Shown one piece after another: positions 1 to 11,993 of a DNA stretch of 64,000 nucleotides (position 1 is the first letter of the stretch; each line of letters starts with the position of its first letter). The stretch is taken from the NCBI GenBank assembly GCA_000310025.1, contig FN648707.1:958623-1022622 (forward strand), given 5' to 3'. The stretch comes from Ectocarpus siliculosus (lineage: Eukaryota > Sar > Phaeophyceae > Ectocarpales > Ectocarpaceae). The notes beneath the pieces were generated by a model, which had not been told where the DNA came from, made no database searches, and was given only the letters and a program-made list of their open reading frames with translations. A program made the position numbers and the translations under genes.

Positions 1-2940
1 AGGTCTGCCGGTTCGTTGTGCTTCTCAAACAAAAGTTAATGCCCGCGTCCGGTCTGGTTTTGCAGCCACGAACACGACCCCCCAGGGTTGCCATCCCTGT
101 GATCAGCGCTGTGCTTGCCAGATCGATACAAGCAGGTCATCGGCTAAATTTTGCAAAACTATTTCCTCGGACTTTTTTCTTCCCATATATCGGGCGCAAA
201 GTAATTTTATGCTCGAAGGGAGATTTGAACCCCGGACAGTAACATGAATTTTTGTTGAGAATCAAGATGACCACTAGACCACCAGTCAGCGCTGACTGGT
301 GGTCTAGTGGTCATCGTGCTTCTAAACGAATACAATGCATGAGGGTTCCACATGCTGGCGCGATGGTCACCGTGTTATACCGTCTTCATAGAGCAAGCAC
401 GAAACACGATAAATGCATGACGTCTCGATTCAAATCGTACGTTTGTCTGCGATTTTTTGCCCTGGTGGCTTTGCAGGAGGAACAAACCATCTGTTTTTGG
501 AGGCAATGAGGGTGGCCATCGGCCATGTCTTTGTCCACAAAAAAAGGCTGTACCCGTCCTTCAGCGGCCTGCAGGTATCGTCGGATTTGAGGGAAGCATA
601 CCACAGTACGGCGGCCGTGAGAACCCGAGTTTCGGCAGGCGTGCGGTTCTCTGGTCGTGGAAACCTATCCCCATGGGATGCCTGACAGTATGTAGTGATC
701 ACCGACAGAACGTAAATAGAGGTGAAGTTGATGATGCGCCATTTGCCCGTGGCATGCAGTATCGTGAGTAGTGTGTTGTTGAAATATTGTACGCTTAAAT
801 GTATCTTTTTTCAAAAACGTTTTGGTGCTGCTGTTGATGTGGTAAGTACTTTCGTTATAAGTATACGTTTGCAAGTGCTGCTGCGTGCCGGAGCCAGTTC
901 ACCGGAGCTTGTGGAATAGGAGTGCGACGATGTCAATGCAAGGATACCAATGTCAAACACGGATGCGTTTCTTCCCTCCAATTAATTGTGACCTCGTGTA
1001 CGTTGCAAAGAAAGGGCGTTTCCCGTGCGGCGTTTCTATTTTTCTCCGAATTGTTGATGTCCATTTTATGAACAAACCCTCGCGCTCCATGTTGATTTGT
1101 TGGATAGAGCGGGCCGCAGCATTAACGGCCTCTTGGTGAGAGACACAGCTAGCGCCCGCACTGAAGACACCCTTCTTTTTTGCCGAGGGTTGGGATCCTT
1201 AGCTCCTAGGGTTATGCTACGAATTGCAGATATATATATGGAGGCTAGGTTTTAGAGTAGGGATTCGTTACCGGGCTCACAAATGGTGCTCACGTTCTTC
1301 GATTTCGAGTTTTTCGAGGCTATATCAATTTCTTGACCGCCGGATTCTCGTGTGCGGGCGCTAACTGTACATGTGGTTCGTTCAATTGAGAATTTGCAGA
1401 CGGCTTCCGAGAACACCACGTGGCACGGCCACCTTACTAACTCGAGCACATCACGTTGAGACGTTTGGAGAAAAACATTTGTGTTTGATACTGCTCGTGC
1501 TGTGTAGGTAGAGATGGGACGGAACATGCCGTAGTCTACATTGGAATGCCAGATAGGATGGACCGAGCCCCTGCGCGTTGTACGCACCGTTCGGTGGTGG
1601 TGCTGTACGGCGTTGAAGTTGGTGCTACCGGCGGCCGGTGTGCGTGTGCTCGTTAGTGTTCATGAGTATGTGGCCCTCCGCCTGTTCGTCCCTGCTGCTG
1701 TTGATTTTCGCTATCGGTGGTGAGGAGCGTTTACGCGCGGGTCGGATGGAAAGCCGAACGGGGTTCAAACTTCTGATTTCGCTCTTCCTAGATATAGTGT
1801 CTCGAGAGCACCGTCGGACAAACGGTGGACACGGCATGTGTGAGAAAATCGCAACAAAAGGGTGCATTTGCATTTATTTCCTTCCACGGCTGAGCGCACG
1901 AAGGGGATGTTTTCCTACAGCGCAAGAGGTTTCCGCGCTAGCGCCACCTTTTGTTGCTTTTGATGAAGAAACACGTCAAACCCTAACCTCACGACACACG
2001 TTCTCCGCGGAGCCAATTCGACAACGGTGTTACACGTCTCTGAACCTTGGGGGTAACTTTCCGAGCAGACCATATCCCGACCGAGGATGGTGGGAAGGGC
2101 AAACGCAAGGGGGCATAGACGATACCGCAGATCACGGCAGCAATAGATGTGAGGTATTGTTCACTCACTTGGAGGGCAAATCGTCATGTGAATACGGCAA
2201 TAAAAATAAAATAAAACGCTTCGGAGCGGGAGAAGAACGAGAGCCACGTATCTCCCACCTTCGTACTGACCATCTCGCGTGTGACCACTGCGGTGTACTA
2301 ACCAAGCGCCCAAAGGGACCATGCGATGATCCCTACACGTGGTGGGACTTCTTTCAATCATCGCTTATTTCTGGTGCTCCGAAGCCTTCGCTCTGCCGTG
2401 TCTCGAGGTGGTCGTCGTGGTTTGGCGTGTTTATTCCGAAAATAAATTTCCCGTTTGGAGAGAGGCACGACGACGCAAACACTACCAAGAGGAAAACAGA
2501 AAACACAAAAACACTCAATGCGGGACAAACTATGTAAAGACAACAGAGGAGGGCAACGAGAAGAAGAGAGTTGGACACAACGGCTATCGTATCCATTCAA
2601 CTTTCATCCCTTCCCTTTGACTACGAAGCATCTGAGCAATATCTAAAGACCAAGATTTCATGGTTGGGTGCCGAGGCGAATCACCCGACTTCGAAGACCT
2701 AACCATGCTTTGTAAAAAGGCCCGCTCGTGAACGGCGACGCTGCCGCATGCTACACATGCATACAGCTGCTGATGAGTGCGGCCGCCCATGGCAAAGGAC
2801 GATTACACCCTGGTTCTGGGCGGCGACACCCCTGTCCCTCGGAACAGCCAACACCCCGTGGAGCTGCTGCCACTAGGGAGCGGTCACTGCCGCACGTAAA
2901 GAAGCGCAGCAGCCAGCAGCGCGCCGAGCAGGCAAGATAG
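1..2940. other. No confident gene; region downstream of NAA20
   Basis: Apart from the tRNA-like palindrome at 190-317, no protein family is recognisable here. A 299-codon open frame runs on the plus strand at 1638-2537, but its composition is unremarkable, its start is not convincing and it matches nothing known to the annotator. It is probably a chance frame. The 3' untranslated region of NAA20 should extend leftward from 2941, but no poly(A) signal could be pinned down. Confidence 0.4.
190..317 (-). repeat. tRNA-derived (SINE-like) fragment with palindromic head
   Basis: Read on the minus strand, this stretch has a tRNA A-box-like block (TGGTCTAGTGGTCA, about 312-292) followed by a B-box-like block (GGTTCAAATCTCC, about 222-200), at a spacing usual for tRNA genes and tRNA-derived SINEs. 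The acceptor and anticodon stems do not fold into a clean cloverleaf, so this is a pseudogene or SINE head, not a working tRNA. The A-box half is mirrored: 268-317 is a perfect palindrome with 25-base arms. Confidence 0.45.
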
Positions 2941-5900
2941 TCACCACTCCAGATCCTCCGGCATGATGGGATGGGACAGCGGTACCACCGATTTTTTGTC
3001 CGTATCTCGCGGGAGAGCTTTTCTCATGTCTGGTGGGAGCGGGTTTTGGGAGGGGTACAGGGGGGCGTTGGAACGGGGACAGTCAGAAGCTTTTTGTCTT
3101 TTTTTTTTAGTGGAACGAGTCCCTTGGAATCAAAGCAATGCCAACAAGTCGCTACGGCAGCTGTGAGGCGTTTTGTTACCTGGTCTACTGTACCACGAGA
3201 GACAACAGAAAGGTTGGGGGGGATTCGATTATAGCCGGAGGGGGTCGATATCATGCACTGATCATGAGTTTGGTGGCGGTTTCTCCATCTGCAGAAGCTA
3301 GCAATCTTTCGATATACTCGTACGTTGCCACGCACTCGATCTTCATGTACAGTCTTTGGGTAGCTGGCGCGCTTAGCAGTCAACACGACTCTCCCAATTG
3401 CAGTTTTTCCCACCTTTGAAACGTGCACGTGTTTGGGATTATAAGACTTGCACCGAACATGCATGTGCTTCGAGAGGGTACGAACAAAGCACGGCGTTGG
3501 GGCTTCTCCAGCAGTTGCGTCTAATAGACAGCAACCTAGACCCTGATCACTCTGATGCAGATATCCTCAACACAGCAGCACCTCGTGAAGGAAATATTTA
3601 TTTACTGGAAACCAAACAGAGTTTTGAGAAAGTGCGATAGGATATTTTCGCCGCAGAAGAAGCACACCAACTTCCGCCGGGGAAAGGAGAGTCGTGCCAT
3701 CAACTCTCCCTGCGACTACATACACGAATCGATGCTATTGCCGGCAACGTTGACCTGTTCCAATGTCTCACCAAAGGCATCCTCCTCCCCGGAGTAGTAC
3801 CCGAGGACTCTTCGATACACCGAGTACCCGAAAGCGTTGTACATGTTTATCGCCAGAGTGTTGGAGACCCGCACAAACAGATCTACGAAGAAGGCGTTGT
3901 ACACATTCTCGGAGACCTGTTACACGCCCCGTGAGACAAAAAAAGAACGTACGCGGGTCGCCAAGGAAAGAAGCGCATTGCTCGATGATTCAGGATTTAA
4001 CAACAGGGCCAGGTGTTCTGTGTCGCGGAGGGCAAAGGATGCTCGATGTTGGGAGGACGACGGCGGGCGACAGTAACGCTATTTAGCTTCGAGGGCAGCT
4101 ACTTGTAGAGCGGCCGCGACGGCAACGATGACAACGCCGGCAGAGGCAGGTACTGACACAAAGGACAACAAGCAGCAACAATAGCAACAACAACAGCAGC
4201 GGTATCAGCATCAACATCAACTGATAGGCCGTCTCAGTTACAACATCATCAGTAGCGACACCAGCAGCAGCATCATCACCCCCACCCCCACCACCCCCAC
4301 CACCGATAACAACAACAACCATGGCGTGCTTACCGTTTCGAGGCTGTCCATGAGCTGCTTGGCCACCCCCAGGCGGCGATACTCCGGTGCCACCGTTACC
4401 GCGGTTACGTGCCCGTGCCACAACTCCTTCTGCCCTTCCGCTTTGCCCATGACTTTTGACGCCCCCCCGAAACAAGGTCGAAAGAAGGTACAGCGAGGGG
4501 TAAGTGGGGGTAGGCCGTAACTTGAGACGCCTGACAGTGCTCCGTTGGATGCCCTACAATAGCGGCATCAAAATCGAGACATGTATCGCTGCCGCTATCT
4601 AAACCAGGGTACACCTCGGTACTAGTTTTTAGGCGGATTCAGGCGGGGCGGTACTTCAATGTGGCGGTACTTTTTTGGCGGTACTGCAATATGGCGGTTC
4701 TTTTTAGGCGGTTCCCGGTACTTCGTTTTTTGGCGGTACTTCTTCGGCGGTACTGCAATATGGCGGTACTTTTTAGGCGGTAGGCGGTATTTCGTTTTTC
4801 GGCGGTACCGCCTTCGGCGGTTTCCGGTACCGCCGAATGTGGCGGTAATTACCGCCAGTACCGGGACCGCCCCCCACGGCGGGAAAAAAACGGCGGAAAT
4901 TTCCCGAGGTGTACCCTGATCTAAACGAGCCTTCACGCCCGGTCTCCGCCACATCGTTCACCTACGCAGAGCCTACGTGTGACCTTCCGTACCGAGGCAG
5001 TGAGGCACGGGCATTTTTCTAAGACAGGACTGTTGTGAGCTGATTGGTAAATGAATTGGTATATCATGGGGCGGGTGAAGAACACGCACGCCTTTTTCCC
5101 ACAGCGGGGGCAAGGGTGTGACATGGTCTCACTGACCGGACACACGAGAACAAAGCACTGTTTCCTTGGAGGCACCATGTGATGAAGCAAGGGGTGACGC
5201 GGAAAAATTCGGTACGTTGTTACGGCGCGCAAGAAGTGCAGCACGTGATGCAACCTGCACTGATGCACGCAGGTGCCCCAGTCACTCCTCGGACACCGTA
5301 GTGGGCTACTACTAGTCCCGAGCGTTGTACCCGTTCACAAAACGTTCAATCACAGCCGTTGTGAGTGAGCCCAGCCCTGACTTGTAGTTACTTGCACCGA
5401 ACCCTCTTACGAAGCCCACAGCTACCGTCGTGCCTGACCCGCGACCGCGACTGCTTGAGGGGGCACCGCCGAATCATGCGACACCACACGGAATATCGTG
5501 GACGCGCCATGCGGGGACGCCGCGGATCAACTCACTGTATCCCATGGGGGTGCCGTCCGGCGACTCCTTGATGAGGAAGTATTCCGGCCAGGTCGTCAGG
5601 TACTGCAGGTAGAAGGGCATGTTGTACTGGATTCCGTTCGGCGACCAAAGGGGAGGCCGGGGAGACGGGGGAAACACCCATGGTTGTGTTACAACGAATG
5701 CACGCCGGCCGCGTGGTACAGAACACATCGTTTTGAGTGGATGATTGGATACAGCCGAATTCTTACCATCTCGTAAAGGTTGATCAGCATAGGAAAAGCA
5801 CTGGACGTATCAATACTTGGCTGAGAAAGTGCGGTTGGTGTAAGTGCAACAGCAGCAAAGGCGGCGGCGACGCGGATCACACATATGGCTTCCGTCGAGA

Positions 5901-7061
5901 GCGGGTGCAGCAGCCTTACGTAGTTCACCTGTCATCTTAACCAGTTGCCCGCGAACGCATGAGGTATGCAATGCCGTGATTGATACACTTGTAGCAATGC
6001 CAAGTGGATGGTACGGAATGTTCCCATGGCATGAGGTAGAGCGGAATACCGGGAATTTGTGTGGTACGTAGAATGGACTTTCAGGGATGTGCTACAGTAG
6101 GTATATTCGATTCGGCGTCGCCCCCTCATCAGGGCCTGCTGGTGTGTGTGAGTGGAGACGATTAATCACAACATAATTTCTCCTCGGCGCGAGCCCGCCA
6201 AGTTACCGGCACCCTAAACAACACACGTCTTGCGGCAAACTACCCCCAGTTCGGATCATCCTTGGCATACCTATGCTGTTGGAGACGCGGCCGTGAGACA
6301 CATACGCATACCGTAATTGTGCGTGTTATCGCACCCCCGTGTCAAGCGTTTTTCTATAGTGTATTTCTCCACAACCAGGGACGTATCACCTCCAAAAAGG
6401 GTGGTTTTGGAAACATCTCGTCGAGGGCTTTCCTGAGAGGTAATAGTTGGTGTTCGCACCCTCCTAGTTGTGGAGAAAAACGATATAGAAAAACGGTGAC
6501 ACAAGGTGAGATAACACGCACAATTACGGTACATGTAGAGTCGCTGCGGAAAACTATGCGCATCGGTACTGCAAGAGACAAGGTCTAGACTATGTAGTTT
6601 GTAAACTCATGGGTGCAGAGTGCAGAGCTACACCATAGCGATGAATTGTCGCCGTCAACCGCCGACCTCTTCTGGATGTATTTTCGATCATGGCAGTGGT
6701 GATCTGTGTAGATATTATGTATGCATAGTATCCGGGACTGGTGTGTAGGAAGCACAGATAAGCACCCGCCCACACTAGTGCAAACACTGCAAGTACTAGA
6801 ACCTTGTGTTCTTATGTCAGAATGGAACGTGCGCATATGCATACTACTCAATTGATGTACTACTCTACGCCTACAGCAGGCCGTGATGACAATTCGATGG
6901 TGTGCACGCGTGCACTATGTACACACGAGCGCATCCCAGCGGTACCTGCGGGCTCGCACAGCTCCCGCAAGTTGCTTGCTCACCGTCTCAGTCAAGACGT
7001 CCAAGTTCACGTTGTTGAACTTGAGAAGATCATCACAGCGAAATCTCCGAGTGGTGGACAT
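2941..7061 (-). CDS. NAA20: NAA20, catalytic subunit of NatB N-terminal acetyltransferase
   Basis: NatB transfers acetyl from acetyl-CoA to the N-terminal Met of nascent proteins starting Met-Asp, Met-Glu, Met-Asn or Met-Gln, co-translationally at the ribosome with the auxiliary subunit NAA25. Five exons read on the minus strand: 7061-6984, 5626-5536, 4452-4334, 3916-3772 and 3029-2941 (stop TGA). All have GT-AG borders, and the phases close to give 173 residues, close to the 178 of the human protein. Visible family landmarks are FRCDDLLKFNNVNLD at the N terminus, PFYLQYLTTWPEYF, the GNAT acetyl-CoA loop RRLGVA in APEYRRLGVAKQLMDSLE, VDLFVRVSNTLAINMY, GYSVYRRVLGYYSGEEDAF, and a C-terminal tail with DKKSVVPLSHPIMPEDLEW. 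The start ATG at 7061-7059 fits the family N terminus. Introns of about 0.3-1.4 kb hold a foldback element and minisatellites. The gene faces the E2-like gene head to head. Identification is secure. Confidence 0.95.
4155..4325. repeat. CAA/CAG/CAT and CCCCCA low-complexity tract in NAA20 intron 3
   Basis: Degenerate trinucleotide runs (CAA, CAG, CAT) followed by CCCCCA/CCACC repeats lie just downstream of the exon 3 donor on the minus strand. They translate on the minus strand into Gly and Val/Leu runs that are not part of the protein, because the exon ends at 4334. Confidence 0.7.
4625..4900. repeat. GGCGGTACT minisatellite in NAA20 intron 2
   Basis: A degenerate direct repeat built on GGCGGTACT followed by T-rich spacers or AATATGGC recurs about ten times or more. 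All of it lies within the intron between exons 2 and 3 of NAA20. It leaves open frames on both strands because no stop falls in the unit, but no protein is implied. Confidence 0.8.
6309..6531. mobile_element. Foldback MITE with about 68-bp inverted ends and TA flanks
   Basis: Positions 6309-6377 and 6465-6531 are imperfect inverted copies that begin TACCGTAATTGTGCGTGTTA and end in CTCCACAAC. A short unique centre separates them. Both ends carry TA, which could be a TA target-site duplication as in Tc1/mariner-derived (Stowaway-like) MITEs. The element has no coding capacity. It lies in intron 1 of NAA20. A related end sequence occurs near 21188. Confidence 0.75.
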
Positions 7062-7380
7062 CCCTCTCCTCTCGCTCTCGCTGCGTGTGTCGGAAGGATG
7101 CCCTAACTGCTGTGCAATGGACTGGGGCTCCCTCGCGCTCTGTGCCCGCGCAGGGATCCGGGGGGGGCTCGCAGATGTATCAATGCGCCGCTCGCTCGGG
7201 GAGGGGTACCAGGGGTCTTTCCGCCGTCGGCGTCGAAACGACATCACACACCAACTCAACACACGCACCTTGCCCCCTTTCAAGCACACCCACTTCACGC
7301 CTTCATCTCTCGCCCTGCTCTACCTCTTGCACGTTCTCCTCCGGAGACGCGAGGAAGGAGAAGGGCGCTTCCACGAAAAG
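7062..7380. promoter_or_regulatory. Shared divergent promoter region of NAA20 and the E2-like gene
   Basis: Only 319 bases separate the NAA20 start codon (minus) from the first ATG assigned to the E2-like gene (plus). Both 5' untranslated regions and both promoters must fit here unless the E2-like gene has an upstream exon. No clear TATA box is visible. The interval is C/T-rich on the plus strand near 7255-7340. Confidence 0.5.
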
Positions 7381-10300
7381 ATGTACACGAAGGCGAACCT
7401 GGCGGCCCTCCGAGTGAAGAAAGACATCGCGGAGGTACGACGAGAAACACGTTTACCGGGGGGAGCGGGTACCACAACTTGGCCCGCAGTGGGGATGTTT
7501 GGGACAGAGTTATTTTCGGGGCATCCATTCCGCTACCGTCGCGTCGCAGTTCTCTGGATGAACTTACTGAGACTGTCGATTGCTTTCTTCGGGCTGGTTG
7601 GTGGTAAGGTCATTCGACTTCTGTGCAATGTGCATTTCTACTTGCAGAGACAAAAGTAAGAACGACAACCATTTTTGTGTCGGCACACCACGCGGACACA
7701 GCCTTCACAGCAGCGCGGGAGAGGGTCTACAGTACGCTTGCGTGTGTGCCGATGCGTTTCCACCACCTACTCTCCCGTATCTCTCTGTTCTTCGGTCCAA
7801 TTTGCACGCACAAGTGCGCGCTCTATTTCTGCAGCTCTTGTGCGAACAAAGAGCGAGAGAATCAGAAATTTGACCCTGTTGCCACTTTCAAACCGGGTAC
7901 ACGCCCTGCTCCAAATGGCACATGGCACGAGGGTCGATCGATCCTGCTTTGTAGGGAGCGAGGTTAGAATCTTCGAAGCGGCAGCGGATGTCGTTGCTTC
8001 CTCGTGCCCCAACCCCTCCCCCCCCCCCCGATTTAGCGCCTGAATGCATGACCTCCGTAAAAACTCGCCATGTGCTCCGACCGACGCGCGGGGTGGCACT
8101 AGACGGTAGGTACAGCGGAGGTGGCTGCAGGACTGCGGCCGTGTGCCTTTTGTTTTCCAGCACCACGGTCGTTTGCGGCTCCTCCACGCAGGCTCTACTG
8201 CTACTTTAACCCCCCCCCCTTCCGGTTGTATACAGCAGTACAACAAGCTTCAAGGGTAGAGGGGGTGGAGCGAAATTTGCACGACCGCCGTGCAGGGTAA
8301 AATACCTATACGTGCATTTAGAGCGGGTTGATGCGCTGACCAATGGGAAGATGGGAAGGCTAGCTGAATCTGCGTTGTGTGTCCTGTCCGGCCGTTGACA
8401 TGGCCAGCATCTCCGAACAAAGTATGCTATCCAATTGAGCCAAGTTCCGGCTTGCCGAGTTTTGGTCGTACCGTGACACTGCTAACGGTGCTGACCTTTG
8501 TTGAGCTCTATCCATTTGATCCATGTTCCGGCTTGCCGAGTTTTGGTCATACCGTGACATACTGCTAGCTGTGCTGCCCTCTGTTGAGCACCACCTCCTC
8601 TTCCTGGGCTTCATGGCAGCAGGAAACGAGTTTTTGTGTGTGAATGGTCATGGGCGCCAGTAGGGTGCTACTCCGCCTCATTCCATGCGGGATTTTCGAT
8701 GCGGAAAGACTGGTCTTGATTTGGTCCTGTGTGGGGCGATATCTCATTCCGCTCCCCCCCGCCCCCGCCCTTCCGCCCGCCCCCTGTCTCTCGCTTCTCC
8801 TCCTGCCTGCACCCCTTCTTCGGCATGTGTCTCTTGGCCTCGCCTTCAGCTGTCGCAACATCGCCTGAACGCTACGCACGCATCGACTAGCATCGACTTC
8901 CCGGATGGCACTCGAAATTTGCTCAAGCTCAAGGTACGTGAGAAGGGCGAAAAGCATCAGTTAGACTACCGTGGTGGATACAACGTACCGCGACATGCCC
9001 AGATATACCAACGGTTTTTTTTTTACATAGGGGAATATCGAAGTCTGTGTCATTTTGATACCCTCCACGCGTGCCCCCGTTCCTCTCGTGACGTTTTCTC
9101 CTTTTCTTTTCAGGTCGGGGTTTCTATGACCGCAGGCTTGTTCGAAGGGGCCACCTTTTACTTTATTCTCACGATCCCTCCTAGCTATCCTTTTCACGGT
9201 GAGTCCTGTATTGGAGCTATTTATTGCAGTGTTGGTCGTGTCTGCCTTGAGATTGGTGGCCCACTACCGACTTGGTTGCCCTCGGGCGATAAGGTCTAGA
9301 ACGGCCTCGGACAATGTAGAGTTGGCTCTCGGTAAGGGCGGTTCGGAGGCCACCTCGCTCTCGAGTCAGGCAGGAACTGTGTGGGATGTTCTGGCTGGCG
9401 ACAGCAGTGCTATTAAACTTGTGCACGCTATGCTGCTGCTGTTCGTATTACGAAAAAAGTGTTCGTCGCCTTGTCACGATTTATCGACAAGCGTTGCTGA
9501 ATCGTGCGCGAAAGTGCTCGATAAATACGTAGCGTGCCGTATCTTACGTTGCAACTGTTGGGATTTTTTGCAGCTGCATGTAGTGGACAAACAGAGCGTG
9601 CGGATGGAATGCACCTCTCGAGGGTACCTCACGAAAGAAATCGTCGAATCAGCATCTCCTCTCACAAGCGAAGGGCACCACTTCCTGAATCCTGCCCTAC
9701 CCCGACAAGCCGATGTCAGCCCCCCTGCCTCTAGCTTCTTCCGCGCTCGTCTCACCTCTTCTTGTGATTTTTTCCGTTTTTCTGTTCTTTGTTCTTTCTC
9801 TTCCGGTCGGCTTGTCTATTATTTTTTACTCCTACTTTTTTTTATTCTGTTCTTGTTCCGTTGTCTTTGCTGCGCCGTTTTGCGTGCCCTCTACAAATCA
9901 GCTCCGACCGTGGTGTGCACCAGCCGGGCGTGGCACCCGAACATCGACCTCCACACGGGGCTCGTGTCGCTGCCGATCCTCACCAAGGACTGGCGACCCG
10001 TGCTCAGCATCAACACCGTCGTCTTCGCGCTCCAGCTCATGTTCATAGAGCCCACGGAGCACTACGCGGTGAACAAGCCTGCGGCCGCGGCGCTTTCGAG
10101 CAACCCGGACCTGTTCCGAGAGCAGGTGCGCCTCCTCGTTCTGGCTGCGAGTTTTTCCCGGCGGTTTCTTAATTTTGCCATGGCTGATATGGTGCAAGGG
10201 TTTCGCCCAGCAGCTGTGTCTTGGTTTTGTCTCCTCTTTTGGTCAGTCTCCGTATTTATCTTTGGAACATATTGGCTGCCACCAACCCCTCGTTACCGGC

Positions 10301-11962
10301 TGCGAAGTATTTCGTGGCGCTTGTTTTTCACCTTGGCTGATATCGAACCAAAGCTTTGCGGCCGGCAGCTGCGTCTTGATTTGGTCTCCTCACATGGTTT
10401 GTGTTTTGCTTTCGATATTTTTTTTGCCTCAATCGAACCCTCCTTTTGGTGGTTTGCCCCTCTCAAATCTTCTTCTCGCACCTGCTTGCTGTGACGACAC
10501 GCGCGCTTGCCTTTTGTTTTATCCCACCTGTTCCGTGCAAAGCTTTTCAAGCTTTTTTGAATACTGTATGCACCACCGCTTACATGTGTAGACCCCATGT
10601 TGGATGCGTAATCGTACATGCGCGGCAGGTCCGACGCTCTTTGGCGGGAGGCTCATTGTTCGGTGTACAGTTCGAGTCACATAGGCTAGGGGGGACGGCA
10701 GACGGCAAGGGTGGCGGGCACGGGGCGGCAAAACGCAAGCGGGGATTCGGCGAGAGCATGGACACGGAAGCGGTGCAGACAACGTTGGAGGCGATGCGCA
10801 TACAGGTGCGTCCGTCCGTCCGCTCCGATTGTTTTCTGCCAAAGCTCGTTGGGGGGAGAGGTGTCATTTGCTCGCTTTGTGCTACATGGAACGGTCGTTT
10901 TCTTGGCGATTTTTATTGTTGCGTATGTAGTGATGCACTTGTTTTCTTGCGAAGGTTTTTGACGCGCGGAGTACCATCAGAGTGCAAGAAAACAGTGCAC
11001 CTCGTCATCGACTTTCAGTCACAGCTCATTTGCTCCGGATCCAAAAAGGTGCGAAACTGACCGATTGCAACCAAGCAACAGCTCCGCACGACATTTTTTC
11101 TAAGACCGCCCTTTTTCGGCGTTGTCGCTCTTCCGGGTGTGGCGGGATGGAGCTGTGAATATCGCTCTACAAGCAAAGTAGGGCATGTGCAATGAATGAC
11201 ATGCATACCGAAGTCCACGGGAACGTTGTTGGAGGCAGGGCGTATAGAGGTCGATCGTCGCTGATGTCGATTTTGGTCGTTGATTGGTACTTGTTGTTGA
11301 AGCCCTCTCTGTTTGGAGTCTTGAGCTTTGGGTGTATTCGTTACTGGTGTTGGTTTCCATCCTTCTCCACTTGCTGTGTCCTAGGTAATTTTTTTCTGCC
11401 AAAATGCTACAGCACAAACCTCTGTGTAGCCGGCGAAAGGGTATGGTGAGTCGCACTTACGCTATAGAATGGAAAAATTCGGGGTACTAGCAATGGTTGA
11501 TACTTTGAAAGAGCCATGACGATTTGGCAACTGATTGAGCGCAATGTAGCTCCGAACAGGTTCTGAGATTGCAACCCTCGATGCCACGCTTCTCACGCCT
11601 GCGACAGCATCTCATTCACCACCAGACACCCTTGATAGACCATCTACAGACCGCAACAATTTTGATTTCGTCTCGACACCTCTTTTGCCGCTGTTCGAGA
11701 CCAACCTTTATCTTTTCTCCCTACATTCCCTCCACCCTTCCATCTCCCACACCTTCCCCGGTCCCTTCTGAGGTCCAAACTCATCCCACCCTCCCCTCTT
11801 CATGTCTGCAGCCATGTTATCGTTATTTCGGTCATCATGCGACCGCATTCACGTACGCCTTTTTTTTCCGATCGATTGTTGATCCCGTTCTGTTCTGCAG
11901 GGGGACGATAGCCTAGGAACCTCGTCCGCACTGTCGGCTTGGGATAAACGTCCTCGACTTGA

Positions 11963-11993
<31 letters not shown>

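Noticed and set aside
1638-2537. 299-codon open frame on the plus strand
   Set aside because: No recognisable motif, no supporting splice or start context, and mixed composition. Long chance frames are expected in GC-rich non-coding DNA of this length.
9967-9969. Sequencing error as explanation of the missing E2 cysteine
   Set aside because: The reading frame is intact through the exon, flanking residues match the family, and two base changes would be needed to make a cysteine codon.
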